A program made the position numbers and the translations under genes. Source: Streptomyces alboflavus (lineage in GTDB: Bacteria; Actinomycetota; Actinomycetes; Streptomycetales; Streptomycetaceae). From it: a stretch of 64,000 nt of DNA. The notes under the pieces are model-generated. The model did no database searches, had not been told where the DNA came from, and saw nothing but the letters and a program-made list of their open reading frames with translations. This document shows positions 1-8,361 of this stretch, piece by piece (the stretch's first letter is position 1; each line of letters starts with the position of its first letter). The stretch covers positions 109,467 through 173,466 of the forward strand of contig NZ_JNXT01000009.1 in assembly GCF_000716675.1 (NCBI RefSeq), read 5' to 3'.

Positions 1-483
1 GTGCCTCGGCGCACCGAGGCTGATCCAGCGGCCGAGCTCGAACTGATCGCGTTCCTGATCGGTGCGTACGCCGACGAGGCAACAGTCGCGGCGTACGCTC
101 GCACCCAGCTTCCCCCGCACCTGGTTCCCGCTCACATCTCAGTAGTTGAACGGTTCCCGCTCACCTCGCACGGCAAGGTTGACCAAGCAGCCCTGCTCGC
201 ACTGGAGAGCCGCGAGCCTGTCGTCCCCGAGGAGGCGCAGGGCAGCGAGCTCGAAGTCAAGGTCGCGGAGGTCTACTGTGAGGTACTCAAAGTACCGACG
301 ATCGACCTGCGGACGGACATTTTCGCGCTGGGTTTCCACTCCCTGGCCGCGCTGCGGCTCGTCTCCCGTCTCAAGAGTGTGTTCGCGGTACAGGTCCCGA
401 TTGCCGAGTTCTTCCTGGACTCCTCGGTCACCAGCGCGGCCCGACTGATCGTGGCGGCGGGGGCCGACCAACCAGTCGGCTGA
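1..483 (+). CDS. NRPS C-terminal fragment: adenylation-domain end plus carrier protein (5' partial)
   Basis: This is the tail of a nonribosomal peptide synthetase (or free-standing A-PCP protein) whose beginning lies left of the window. Residues ~35-70 match the C-terminal subdomain of adenylation enzymes, with an A10-like core LTSHGKVDQAALL whose Lys normally contacts the acyl-adenylate. Residues ~75-155 form a carrier protein; LGFHSLAALRLVSRLK corresponds to the LGGxS(L/I) phosphopantetheine site, with Ser in FHS as the attachment residue. No thioesterase, condensation or reductase domain follows before the stop, so the chain must be passed on to another protein. The GTG at base 1 is probably internal rather than the real start. 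The next gene is convergent, so this is the end of its transcription unit. The domain assignment is solid; the product cannot be inferred. Confidence 0.85.
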   Translation: MPRRTEADPAAELELIAFLIGAYADEATVAAYARTQLPPHLVPAHISVVERFPLTSHGKVDQAALLALESREPVVPEEAQGSELEVKVAEVYCEVLKVPTIDLRTDIFALGFHSLAALRLVSRLKSVFAVQVPIAEFFLDSSVTSAARLIVAAGADQPVG

Positions 484-537
484 CTGCGTCATCGGCGCAT
501 ACGACCGAGGTGCGGCGCGGGTCGGTGTTCACCGGGT

Positions 538-3390
538 TCAGTGGTCGTCCAGGCTGGAGGGGCCGGAGGCGGTCTGGGTGAGGCTTCCGTTGAGCCAGGC
601 GGCGGTGAGTTCCCTCCGGGAGCGGGAGCCTGTGCGCTGGAACAGTCGCGTCAGGCGCTGTTCCACCGTTTTGGGGCTGCAGGCGAGTTCTGCGGCGATC
701 TGCCGGTTGCTCGCGCCGTCAGTGACCATGCGCACCAGCCTGATGTCGAGTTCGGTCAGCTTCTGCCGGCCTTGGCGGAGTCTCGGTACGGGGATGTCGC
801 GCTGCCGCGCGGCACGGGTGACCGCGGTGCGGAAAGGGCCTCCCAGGCCGAGGGTGTGAGCGTTGCCCACGGCCTCGGTCAGCCAGCGCCCGGGGTCGTC
901 GGCGACGTGTGTCAGGCACAGGCAGCAGAGGACGCTCAGGTGCACGTCGCCGCGGAGCTTGATCAACTGGTGGGCGGTCAGCGCGCTGTCCGCGTCGTGG
1001 TGCGCGATGCCGCGTGCGAGAAGGAGAGCCTCGTGGGTCATGGGAGTGGCTGCCTCATCGTGCAGGGTCTCCACTTCCTCCAGGGCCTGTTGGACCGCGT
1101 ACGGCTGATCCGCGTGGGCGGCGAGCGACAGGATGCGCAGCAGCAGCCGCTCGACACCGGCGAGGCGGCCGTCCTTTCGTGCCTGCCGAGCGTCGTGCCA
1201 GGCTTCCTCCAGCGCCTCCTCGCGTCGGCCCGACCAGTACCGGACCGCCAGCCGCGCGCGGGCGGCCAGAGGATGAGTGAGGGTGTCGGGGACCAGGTCG
1301 AGCCACGTTGTGGCGCGTGCGACGTCCCCGCGCGCGCAGTGGATCTCCGCGGTCAGTGCCCGTGGCAGGTGCGGGGTGCCCGCCGCTGTGTGGGTGCGGC
1401 TACGCACCTCGATGCGGCGGGCGGCCGCCAGAGCGGCGTCCCAGTCCCCTGACAGGTAGTCGCGCACCATGCCCCGGTACTGGACGGCGATGCCCTCGGG
1501 TGCCGCGACATAGCGGTCGCCGAGTACTGCCGCGAGAGCGCCGGCGAGGTCCGCGTATGCGGCGGCGCCGCGCAGCTGGTCCAGGGAGTGGTCGTCGATG
1601 GCGTCGGGGGGCATGTGCTGCCGCGCGCGGCTCAGTTCGGTGTGGCTGCCGACCGCGGCGGTCATCAGGTGGAGTTCGGTGGGCTTGGGCAGCGGCATGC
1701 GGCGGTGTCCAGGACCGGAGGTGTCCTGGATGTGGCGTGAGGCCTCGGTCGGCCGAGCGGACAGCGGGCCGATGCCGTAGAGGCCGCCGAGCGCCGCGAG
1801 TCTGGCCGCGGCGGGAAACCGGCCGGCGACCTTGCCCAGGCGACGGTGGACGCCATCGGCGCAAGGGGCCCGGTGTTCGTGAAGGGCTGCCCACACCCAC
1901 GCGGTGGCAACGCTCGACAGGCCGGCCGCTCTCTCGACGCCCTCGGTGTGTTCGGTGTGCGGTGGGTCCACGAGGTCGAGCAGCGGCTTGCCGAGCGCCA
2001 AGAGCCCTTCGTGGTCGCCGTGTCGCAGACTCAGGCTGCTCGCCTCGTGGAGCACACCGCGGACGCGCTGGTCCTGTGGTGCGAGCCGGTGAAGCGCGGC
2101 CGCGTAAGCGCGGGCCGATCGGGGCCAGTTGGTCCTGGCCTCCTGGCGGGCCGCGGCCAGCAGCAGCGGCACGGCGAGGGCATCGTCCAGGCGCGGGCCG
2201 GAGGTTGCGACGCGATCGGCGAGCCACGGGTAGGCGCGGCCGGTGCCTTCGGCACCGACCTTGTCCGCCAACCGCTTGATGTACCGAGCGGAGTTGCCCT
2301 GCAGGTCGCCCTGGACGGGCAGGGTCCGCAAGGCCGCGCGGAGCGCCGGGACGGCGAATGACAGGAGGCCCTGCGGGTCCACGGTCAGGATTCCGTGCTT
2401 GATCAGGCGGTCCAGTGCGTACTCGAGGGACCGGGCTCCGGCAGTTGGCATCATCGTGAAGGCGTCAACGACATGCATTTCGGTGTGCTCCAGTACACAG
2501 GCGGTGACGATCGCCGCCTTGATGGTCGTGGCGTCCGCCGGTGTGTCGGGCCATCCGAACTGGAGCAGCTCGGCCGTCCCGGTGGCCAAGCGCAGCTGTT
2601 CGTCCGGCAGCGTGAGGCATAACCGACCGTCGAGTTCCACCAGGTCCTGCTCGTCCAGCGCGTCGAGCACCGACAGCACGGCGCGGGGGTTGCCCGCCAG
2701 CGTGCCCAGCGCCCGCGACACGGCATCCGCCACCGCGGATTCGGCCGGACGGCCGAACCGCCGTGTGACGTGGACGTCGACGAGCGCGGCGACGTCGGCA
2801 GGCTGCAGCGGGAGCAGTTCCAGGACCTGGTCAGCCGCTGCCGTCAGCCGGGCGCGGCCGGGTTCCGCCGCGGGCCCCGGCCGCCCGGCCATCACCACGG
2901 GTACACCTCGCGGGCGGAAGACCCGCAGCAGCAGCGCCAACGCATCGGCACTGCGCTGCGGCATCCGCTCGACGCCGTCGACAACCAGCGCGAACGGGGT
3001 CTGGCGGAACGCCTCCATCAGTACCTCGGAGAAGGCGGACAGCGCGCTCGCCCAGCCCTCCCGCACGGCGGCGCGCACCTGTGCTCGGCGGGCCGCCGTG
3101 AGAGGCGGCAGGCAGCCGTCGGGATCCTCGACGGTCAGGCCGCAGCCCGTGTCGAGGACGAAAGCGTCGGCCGTGTCCTCGGAGTCTTCGTCTTCCCAGC
3201 CGAGCCTCACCACCGCGGTGCCGTCCTGGGCTGCCGCACGCTGCGCCTGCTCAAGCACCGCGGTCTTGCCCATCCCTGCCTCTGCGGTGACCAGCAGAAC
3301 ACGGGCCGCTTCACCGGTGGCGCGCAGGGCCTCCACTACGTCACGGACCGCGTCGTCCCTGCCGATGACCGCTCCACGCTGTTGCCGCAC
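538..3390 (-). CDS. LuxR-family regulator of the LAL type (large ATP-binding)
   Basis: A 950-residue LAL regulator, the class that often controls antibiotic clusters in actinomycetes. The N-terminal STAND-type ATPase has an intact Walker A (AEAGMGKT, residues ~36-43) and a Walker B-like FALVVDGVERMP. A long helical middle follows. The C-terminus is a LuxR/NarL helix-turn-helix (LTELDIRLVRMVTDGASNRQIAAEL..., last ~75 residues). Codon 257 is TTA (positions 2620-2622 on the plus strand read taa), so translation should depend on the bldA leucyl-tRNA in Streptomyces. The gene converges on the NRPS tail and diverges from a second LAL gene at 3653, which suggests the two form a regulatory pair for the metabolite locus. 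Direct targets are unknown. Confidence 0.88.
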   Translation of the reverse strand: MRQQRGAVIGRDDAVRDVVEALRATGEAARVLLVTAEAGMGKTAVLEQAQRAAAQDGTAVVRLGWEDEDSEDTADAFVLDTGCGLTVEDPDGCLPPLTAARRAQVRAAVREGWASALSAFSEVLMEAFRQTPFALVVDGVERMPQRSADALALLLRVFRPRGVPVVMAGRPGPAAEPGRARLTAAADQVLELLPLQPADVAALVDVHVTRRFGRPAESAVADAVSRALGTLAGNPRAVLSVLDALDEQDLVELDGRLCLTLPDEQLRLATGTAELLQFGWPDTPADATTIKAAIVTACVLEHTEMHVVDAFTMMPTAGARSLEYALDRLIKHGILTVDPQGLLSFAVPALRAALRTLPVQGDLQGNSARYIKRLADKVGAEGTGRAYPWLADRVATSGPRLDDALAVPLLLAAARQEARTNWPRSARAYAAALHRLAPQDQRVRGVLHEASSLSLRHGDHEGLLALGKPLLDLVDPPHTEHTEGVERAAGLSSVATAWVWAALHEHRAPCADGVHRRLGKVAGRFPAAARLAALGGLYGIGPLSARPTEASRHIQDTSGPGHRRMPLPKPTELHLMTAAVGSHTELSRARQHMPPDAIDDHSLDQLRGAAAYADLAGALAAVLGDRYVAAPEGIAVQYRGMVRDYLSGDWDAALAAARRIEVRSRTHTAAGTPHLPRALTAEIHCARGDVARATTWLDLVPDTLTHPLAARARLAVRYWSGRREEALEEAWHDARQARKDGRLAGVERLLLRILSLAAHADQPYAVQQALEEVETLHDEAATPMTHEALLLARGIAHHDADSALTAHQLIKLRGDVHLSVLCCLCLTHVADDPGRWLTEAVGNAHTLGLGGPFRTAVTRAARQRDIPVPRLRQGRQKLTELDIRLVRMVTDGASNRQIAAELACSPKTVEQRLTRLFQRTGSRSRRELTAAWLNGSLTQTASGPSSLDDH

Positions 3391-3652
3391 GGTGCCGCTC
3401 CGCTCGTTCTCCTGAACCCAGAGGGGAGATGGCTCTTAGAAACTTTCCGTTCCCTTTACCTGGCCGGAAATGAACGGCACTTCTGGAGCCAGAAGTTGGC
3501 GCGCACGGGCCCTGGCGGTCCACGGCGTGGCGACGACGCTCATCGTGTCCGCGTGCCGAAGACAGGCCGGGTGCGGTCACACCGCCGGAGGTGGCCGCGT
3601 TCCTGTCCGCCCGGGCATATGCCTGAACAAGGAATTACCGCACAGTGGCTGC
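3391..3652. promoter_or_regulatory. Divergent intergenic region between the two LAL genes
   Basis: This 262-bp stretch separates the starts of two divergently transcribed LAL regulators. It contains a relatively AT-rich core at about 3430-3480, where promoters are most likely. I could not find a convincing -35/-10 pair on either strand. If the rightward gene uses the more distal start at 3470, most of this region would be coding and would include an in-frame TTA codon at 3635. Confidence 0.3.
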
Positions 3653-6637
3653 GTGGCCGGACACCAACGAACGATCCGCTGGGGTACGCCCGCGGGCCTG
3701 GACCGCACCGACGAGCGTCTGATCGGCCGCGAGAGTGAGTCGGAGAAGATCCACGACTTCCTCAACGATCTCGACGGCCCGCGCCTGGTGCTCATCCGGG
3801 GCGAACACGGTGTGGGACGCAGTGTGTTCCTGAAAGCGGTCGGCGAACGACTGCGTGCACGAGGGACCGCCGTGCTTGCGGTGCACTGTGTTCCTGGCGA
3901 CGGTGAACAGCCTCTGCTGCTGGCCCTGCGGCTGGTCCTGGCGCTCGAAGAGCACCGATCCGCCTCGCCACGGCAGCGGCCGACCGGAGAACTGGTCACT
4001 CGGGCGCTGTCCGCTTTCGACAAGCGTGACCCGACGGCGATGCACGCGTTGCTGCACGCCTCCCTTGTCCATGCCACGCCGCTCGCCGTCATGGTCGACG
4101 ACGTCCAGCATGCCGATCCCGACTCCCTGGCCGTACTGTGCCGGATCGACATCTCGCGGCTCGCGCCCGGTGTCCGGCTGGTGGTTTCCGCGGTGCGGCA
4201 CGTCGCGCCGGGCCCAGGGCGCACGAGAGAGGGCGCGCCGGACGCCGTCGGCTCGGGCACCTCACGCCGTGGACGGAAGGCCAAGGAGGCCCGGGCGCCA
4301 GGCCGCGAGGGTCCGGCCGGGCTCCTGGAGCGGCTGGCCGGTGTCGAGGGGGCCCGCACGGTGGAGCTGTCCCCGCTGGGACCGGATGACGTCACCGCGC
4401 TGGTCGCGCGGTGGTTGCGGGCGAAGCCCGACGCCGTCCTCGCCCGGCAGGCAGGCGAGTTGACCCGTGGTATCCCGGGGGCGGTCGACGCCCTGCTCAC
4501 GGGCTGGACTCGCCGTGGCAGGATCCGGGTCGCCGACGGTCACGCCTTCCTTGGCGCGAGGACGCCGGTACCGGTGCTGCCGGACGACAACGCGTTCGTC
4601 ACGGCGGTGGACGCGCTGGGCGAGCCGTATCGTGCGGTGGCTGCGGCGTTGAGCATCCTGGGGCCGCTCGGCCGGCCGGCCCTGCAGCTGACCGCGGCGT
4701 GGGCCGGCCTGTCCACCGACGCTGCCTACGACGGGGTCCGCCGCCTGGTCGAGGCGGGCATCCTCGACCAGGTGCCCGGTCCGGACGGCGCCACGGCAGA
4801 GGGCTGGACGTTCCGGCTGCCGCTGACCGAGCACACCGTCCGGGAGCGGCTGAGCCCGGTGGACCGCAGCCGGTTGTCCGCCACGGCGGTCGAGGTCCTC
4901 TGGAAGGACGCGGACGCGGAGAGCGCCGGATGTGTGATCCGCCGGGCGCCGGGTCTTCTCGACGAGGCGAACGCTCTGGCCTACCGGGCAGACCGGGTCG
5001 CGGACGCGGGCAGCCGGGTGGACCGGGAGCGTGCGGTGGCCGAACTGACGGCTGCCGCACGGCGGATGTCTCCCGGCACCGGTGACGGGCGGGCTCTGCT
5101 GTGGTTGCGGGCGGCCCGTGACCTGACCGAGCACGCCGACGCCCGCGATCTCGTCCTCCAGGAGTACGGGACGACTGCCTACCTGGCCTGCGACTATCCC
5201 ACCGGACAGGCCGCCGGGGAATCGCTTCTGCGCGACCCGGGTCCGGCGCTGAGCGATCTCGATCTGCAGGAGGCCGCCTGCCTGGTGGTCGCGGTCACCG
5301 CCAACCAGCACGACTGGACCACCATGTCCCGCCTCGCCACCACCTACTGGTGGGACCGGCTGCCGATACCCGCCCTGGCCAAGGTGAGCGGCCAGGCCCT
5401 GGCCCTGTGCCACCTCTCGCGATGGCAGCAGGCGGCGGAACTGCTCCAGCGCACCGAGACGGTGTGGAACACCTGCCCACGCGCCCGCGCGGCACCCGCC
5501 CAGTTCAGCGCCCTGGCCGACCTGGCCATGGGCCGGCCGGAACCCTACCGGCTCGAACTCACCCTGCAGGACGCCCCCGAGCTGCCCCCCGGCAAGGTGT
5601 ACTACCTGACCGGCAGCATGATCGACACCCTGCTCACCGGCTACGACCTCGACGCGGCCACCACCCTGCTGGCCACCGCCGGCCTGACCGAACACATGCT
5701 GCCCCCGCTCAGCCAGTTCCTCTTCCACCACCTCAGCGGCCGATGGGACCAGGCACTGGACACGGCCCGCTGGCTCCTGGCCCACAACGAGATCCGGTCC
5801 ACCCCGGCCTCGGACCACTCCCTGCTCCCGGCGCGCACCGCCGCCATCCTCCTCGCTCAGGGCCGCCCCACCACCGCCCTGCACCTCGTCGAGGACATGC
5901 GCGGCCCCGACACGAGCCCGCCGCAATGCGCGCTGCACGCGTCGGAAGCCGAACTGCACATGGCCCTCGGCGACGTGGACGCAGCCGAGACAACACTGCG
6001 CCGCGGGCTGGCCGCCGCACGGGAGCACGACCAGATCTACGGCACAGAGGAGCTGTGGGCCCTGCTGGCCGAGGTGAAAGTCGAGGCCGGACGCACCGCC
6101 GAGGCGGCGAACTGCCTGGAGAGCCTGGGGCAGTTCGCCTCCCGGACGGGCAGCGGACGGGCACAGCTCAGGTACCTGCTGGCCTCGGCCCGGGTCCTGC
6201 GCCAACAGGCCCCCGACACCGCCCGCGACCACCTGCGCGAGGCGGTGAACCTGGCCCGCTCCCGCGGCCTGCCCTTCGAGACGGCGACCACCCTCCTGGA
6301 GGCCGCCGACGGGGGTGCGGCCCCGGGCAAGCCCCTGTACGAGGCATACGAACTGTTCGGCATGGCCGGTGCCACCCTGTGGCGCTTCCACACCAGGACC
6401 ATGCTGCGCGAGGCCGGACTCACCATCCCCGGCCGCAAGCAGGCCACCGCCGAGAACGACCACCTGCTCGCCACCTTGCTCGCCGAACAGCTCACCACCC
6501 GCCAGATCGCCACCATCCTGCGACTCCACGAGGACGCGGTCGTCGGACGCCTGACCCGGCTGCTCGCCCGCACCGGGAAGCGCTCCCGCACCGAACTCGT
6601 CACCGCCGTCCTCACGGGCACCCTCAACTCCCTCTGA
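3653..6637 (+). CDS. LAL-type LuxR-family regulator with a degenerate Walker A
   Basis: A second large LAL-like regulator (994 residues from this start). The ATPase module begins at RLIGRESESEKIHDFL. The P-loop reads GEHGVGRSV, with Arg in place of the catalytic Lys of GxxGxGK(S/T), while the Walker B region LAVMVDDVQHAD is well preserved. The C-terminus carries an atypical LuxR-like helix-turn-helix (TTRQIATILRLHEDAVVGRL). The reading frame is open back to an ATG at 3470. I prefer the GTG at 3653 because family members begin about 20 residues before the GRE motif; neither start has a clear ribosome-binding site, and the longer form would include a TTA codon. Divergent from the intact LAL gene at 538-3390, it may act as a partner that cannot hydrolyse ATP. 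Confidence 0.82.
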   Translation: MAGHQRTIRWGTPAGLDRTDERLIGRESESEKIHDFLNDLDGPRLVLIRGEHGVGRSVFLKAVGERLRARGTAVLAVHCVPGDGEQPLLLALRLVLALEEHRSASPRQRPTGELVTRALSAFDKRDPTAMHALLHASLVHATPLAVMVDDVQHADPDSLAVLCRIDISRLAPGVRLVVSAVRHVAPGPGRTREGAPDAVGSGTSRRGRKAKEARAPGREGPAGLLERLAGVEGARTVELSPLGPDDVTALVARWLRAKPDAVLARQAGELTRGIPGAVDALLTGWTRRGRIRVADGHAFLGARTPVPVLPDDNAFVTAVDALGEPYRAVAAALSILGPLGRPALQLTAAWAGLSTDAAYDGVRRLVEAGILDQVPGPDGATAEGWTFRLPLTEHTVRERLSPVDRSRLSATAVEVLWKDADAESAGCVIRRAPGLLDEANALAYRADRVADAGSRVDRERAVAELTAAARRMSPGTGDGRALLWLRAARDLTEHADARDLVLQEYGTTAYLACDYPTGQAAGESLLRDPGPALSDLDLQEAACLVVAVTANQHDWTTMSRLATTYWWDRLPIPALAKVSGQALALCHLSRWQQAAELLQRTETVWNTCPRARAAPAQFSALADLAMGRPEPYRLELTLQDAPELPPGKVYYLTGSMIDTLLTGYDLDAATTLLATAGLTEHMLPPLSQFLFHHLSGRWDQALDTARWLLAHNEIRSTPASDHSLLPARTAAILLAQGRPTTALHLVEDMRGPDTSPPQCALHASEAELHMALGDVDAAETTLRRGLAAAREHDQIYGTEELWALLAEVKVEAGRTAEAANCLESLGQFASRTGSGRAQLRYLLASARVLRQQAPDTARDHLREAVNLARSRGLPFETATTLLEAADGGAAPGKPLYEAYELFGMAGATLWRFHTRTMLREAGLTIPGRKQATAENDHLLATLLAEQLTTRQIATILRLHEDAVVGRLTRLLARTGKRSRTELVTAVLTGTLNSL

Positions 6638-6659
6638 CCTGACCTGACCTGACCTGACG
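6635..6659 (+). repeat. (TGACC)5 pentanucleotide tandem repeat at a stop codon
   Basis: Five consecutive TGACC-type units (the last is TGACG), beginning exactly with the TGA stop of the LAL gene. Two more TGACC units lie at 6665-6674. Every unit offers a TGA, so small slippage events would change only the non-coding tail. No hairpin is evident. The remaining ~250 bp up to the AraC start holds no gene I can support. Confidence 0.8.
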
Positions 6660-6924
6660 TGGCGTGACCTGACCGGGTCCTTGGCCCGCGAGCCACCCAC
6701 CCCTGCAGTCGTCCGACGAAGCTGGGCAGCGGACGCGACGGTTCGCGATCAGTTTCCCTGTACTTAGCCGCTGGACGACCGAGACAGCCTGCATGGCCGA
6801 TCACCCCTGCCAGCATGGTCACCGGCAGCGGCCGTGGCATTCGAAGGCGAATGCAGGCTCGCGCTCGGACCTGAGGAACCGCCGTCACTCCTCGTTTCCC
6901 CGACCCCAAGCAAGGGAGAACTAC

Positions 6925-7776
6925 GTGACCATTACGTGCCGGGACCAATCCTATCGGGAAATCGTTGTGGAAGAGCGAGCCGCTGGACACGACAGCGGCA
7001 CCTGGACCTACCAATTGCCGGACCAATGGTTCGGCATCGTCACGCCGATACGCGGTGTGTGTCAAATTGAAGGTCGAGAGAATCAAGGGTGGCTGCGTAC
7101 CACGCTCAGCCCTGGAGAGGTCTGCCGGGTCGCACCCAACAACTTGATCCGGATCAGCAGGACACCGCCGAGACGTCTCCCCTTCGAAGTCGTTTACATC
7201 CAGCTTTCCGTGGAAGTCCTTCAACGAGCACTGGACACGCACACCACCGCCCCTGTCCGTGATGTTTCGGAGTTACAGACACTGCGCGCCTTCGATCCGC
7301 ACGTCGCATCCATGGCGCAGACACTGCTTCACGCCCGAAAGACCGGTGCAGGAGAGCGCTTTGCCCTGAGTGCAGCCCATTATCTTGCTGAATATCTACT
7401 TCATCCAAGCCGCGACGCCTCGCCGCGCACCGGAGGTCTTAGCCCGGAACAGCTGCAAACGGTGACAACATTTATGAGCGCGAACTTCTCCTCGAGTATC
7501 ACGCTTGATCAGCTTGCCAAGGAAGCAGGACTCAGCCGGTACCACTTCCTGCGTCGTTTCTCCGCAGCCACCGGTAAGACCCCTCTGCAATACCTCACGG
7601 AGTTGCGCATCGAAGCTGCCTGCTATCTGCTCGCTGTAGACAATGACCCGGTATCTCAAGTCGGTAGGCGCTGTGGTTTCCCTAACCCGGAGCACTTCGC
7701 CCGCGTGTTCCGTAAGCACGTCGGATGCGCGCCGTCGCAATACCGGCAGCAAGGGCAGCGTGCCCCTTCCCCCTGA
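6925..7776 (+). CDS. AraC-family transcriptional regulator
   Basis: A 283-residue AraC/XylS-type activator. The N-terminal ~150 residues look like a cupin-type sensing domain. The C-terminal ~100 residues carry the two helix-turn-helix motifs, beginning ITLDQLAKEAGLSRYHFLRRF and ending with the signature region GFPNPEHFARVFRKHVGCAPSQYR. The frame is open from 6793, but the GTG at 6925 is preceded by a good GGGAGAA ribosome-binding site (6914-6920). An in-frame TTA codon (7273-7275) predicts bldA dependence. Its codons (ATT, TAT, GAA, TTG) are less GC-biased than those of its neighbours, which suggests acquisition from elsewhere. It probably belongs to the same regulatory set as the upstream LAL pair. 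Confidence 0.9.
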   Translation: MTITCRDQSYREIVVEERAAGHDSGTWTYQLPDQWFGIVTPIRGVCQIEGRENQGWLRTTLSPGEVCRVAPNNLIRISRTPPRRLPFEVVYIQLSVEVLQRALDTHTTAPVRDVSELQTLRAFDPHVASMAQTLLHARKTGAGERFALSAAHYLAEYLLHPSRDASPRTGGLSPEQLQTVTTFMSANFSSSITLDQLAKEAGLSRYHFLRRFSAATGKTPLQYLTELRIEAACYLLAVDNDPVSQVGRRCGFPNPEHFARVFRKHVGCAPSQYRQQGQRAPSP

Positions 7777-7842
7777 GCGGGTGTCACCGCGTCGGGCTGC
7801 ACGGCAGCAATGCCAGTACGACCGGCGCATTCGATCCGCGCC

Positions 7843-8256
7843 TTAGCCAGGGGGCGACTCGTCGGCGAGTCGGTTGCTGCGGTCGATCTCCGGCATGTGT
7901 GTCTCGGCCCAGGCCCGCAGGGCGGAGAGCGGCCTTTCGAGGGACAGGCCGAGTGCGGTGAGCCGGTAGTGGACGGCGGGCGGCACGGTGGGTTCCACTC
8001 GGCGCGCGACCAGGCCGTCGCGTACCAGGCTCTGCAGGGTGACGGACAGCATCTTCTGCGAGATGCCGGGGATGCGGCGCCGCAGTTCCGCGAAGCGGAG
8101 CTCGTCCGGGGCTTCTTCGGCCAGCACCTTGACCACCATCGACGTCCACTTGGTGCCGATGCGGTCGAGCAACTGGCGGACCGGGCAGCGCGGATCCAGC
8201 AGATCGCCCCGCTCACCGGGCCGCCGGCCGGGTTCGCCGGGCCTCGATGCGGTCAC
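7843..8256 (-). CDS. HxlR-family winged-helix regulator
   Basis: A 137-residue HxlR-type winged helix protein, with the typical early Cys (CPVRQLLDRIGTKWTSMVVKVL), the recognition segment FAELRRRIPGISQKMLSVTLQSLVRDGLV, and the wing PTVPPAVHYRLTALG. Proteins of this family usually sense redox or electrophilic stress and control a divergently encoded enzyme. Here the divergent neighbour is an alpha/beta hydrolase (8362-9255), and the shared intergenic region holds a perfect inverted repeat (8317-8329), which is the obvious candidate operator. The ATG at 8256 gives the family's usual length. Confidence 0.9.
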   Translation of the reverse strand: MTASRPGEPGRRPGERGDLLDPRCPVRQLLDRIGTKWTSMVVKVLAEEAPDELRFAELRRRIPGISQKMLSVTLQSLVRDGLVARRVEPTVPPAVHYRLTALGLSLERPLSALRAWAETHMPEIDRSNRLADESPPG

Positions 8257-8284
8257 TCGGGGCTCACCACCTGAAGGGAAAGTG

Positions 8285-8329
8285 CCGTCTTGGACGGACC
8301 AGATTAGTTCCCTAGCGTGACCTGGTCAC
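8285..8329 (+). promoter_or_regulatory. Candidate promoter and HxlR operator
   Basis: A -35-like TTGGAC (8290-8295) and a -10-like TAGCGT (8313-8318) are separated by exactly 17 bp and point toward the hydrolase gene. A perfect inverted repeat GTGACC-T-GGTCAC (8317-8329) covers the predicted start point. A second one, CCGTC-TTG-GACGG (8285-8297), covers the -35. Bound repressor at either site would block polymerase. Assigning the HxlR protein to these sites is an inference from position. Confidence 0.5.
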
Positions 8330-8361
8330 TGTTCCTCACCGAGCCACACCTGGAGCCTCCC

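Noticed and set aside
4262..6700. An 812-codon open frame on the minus strand opposite the second LAL gene
   Set aside because: Low-complexity Gly/Gln/Val translation with no recognisable motif; the plus strand encodes the regulator with Walker B and HTH.
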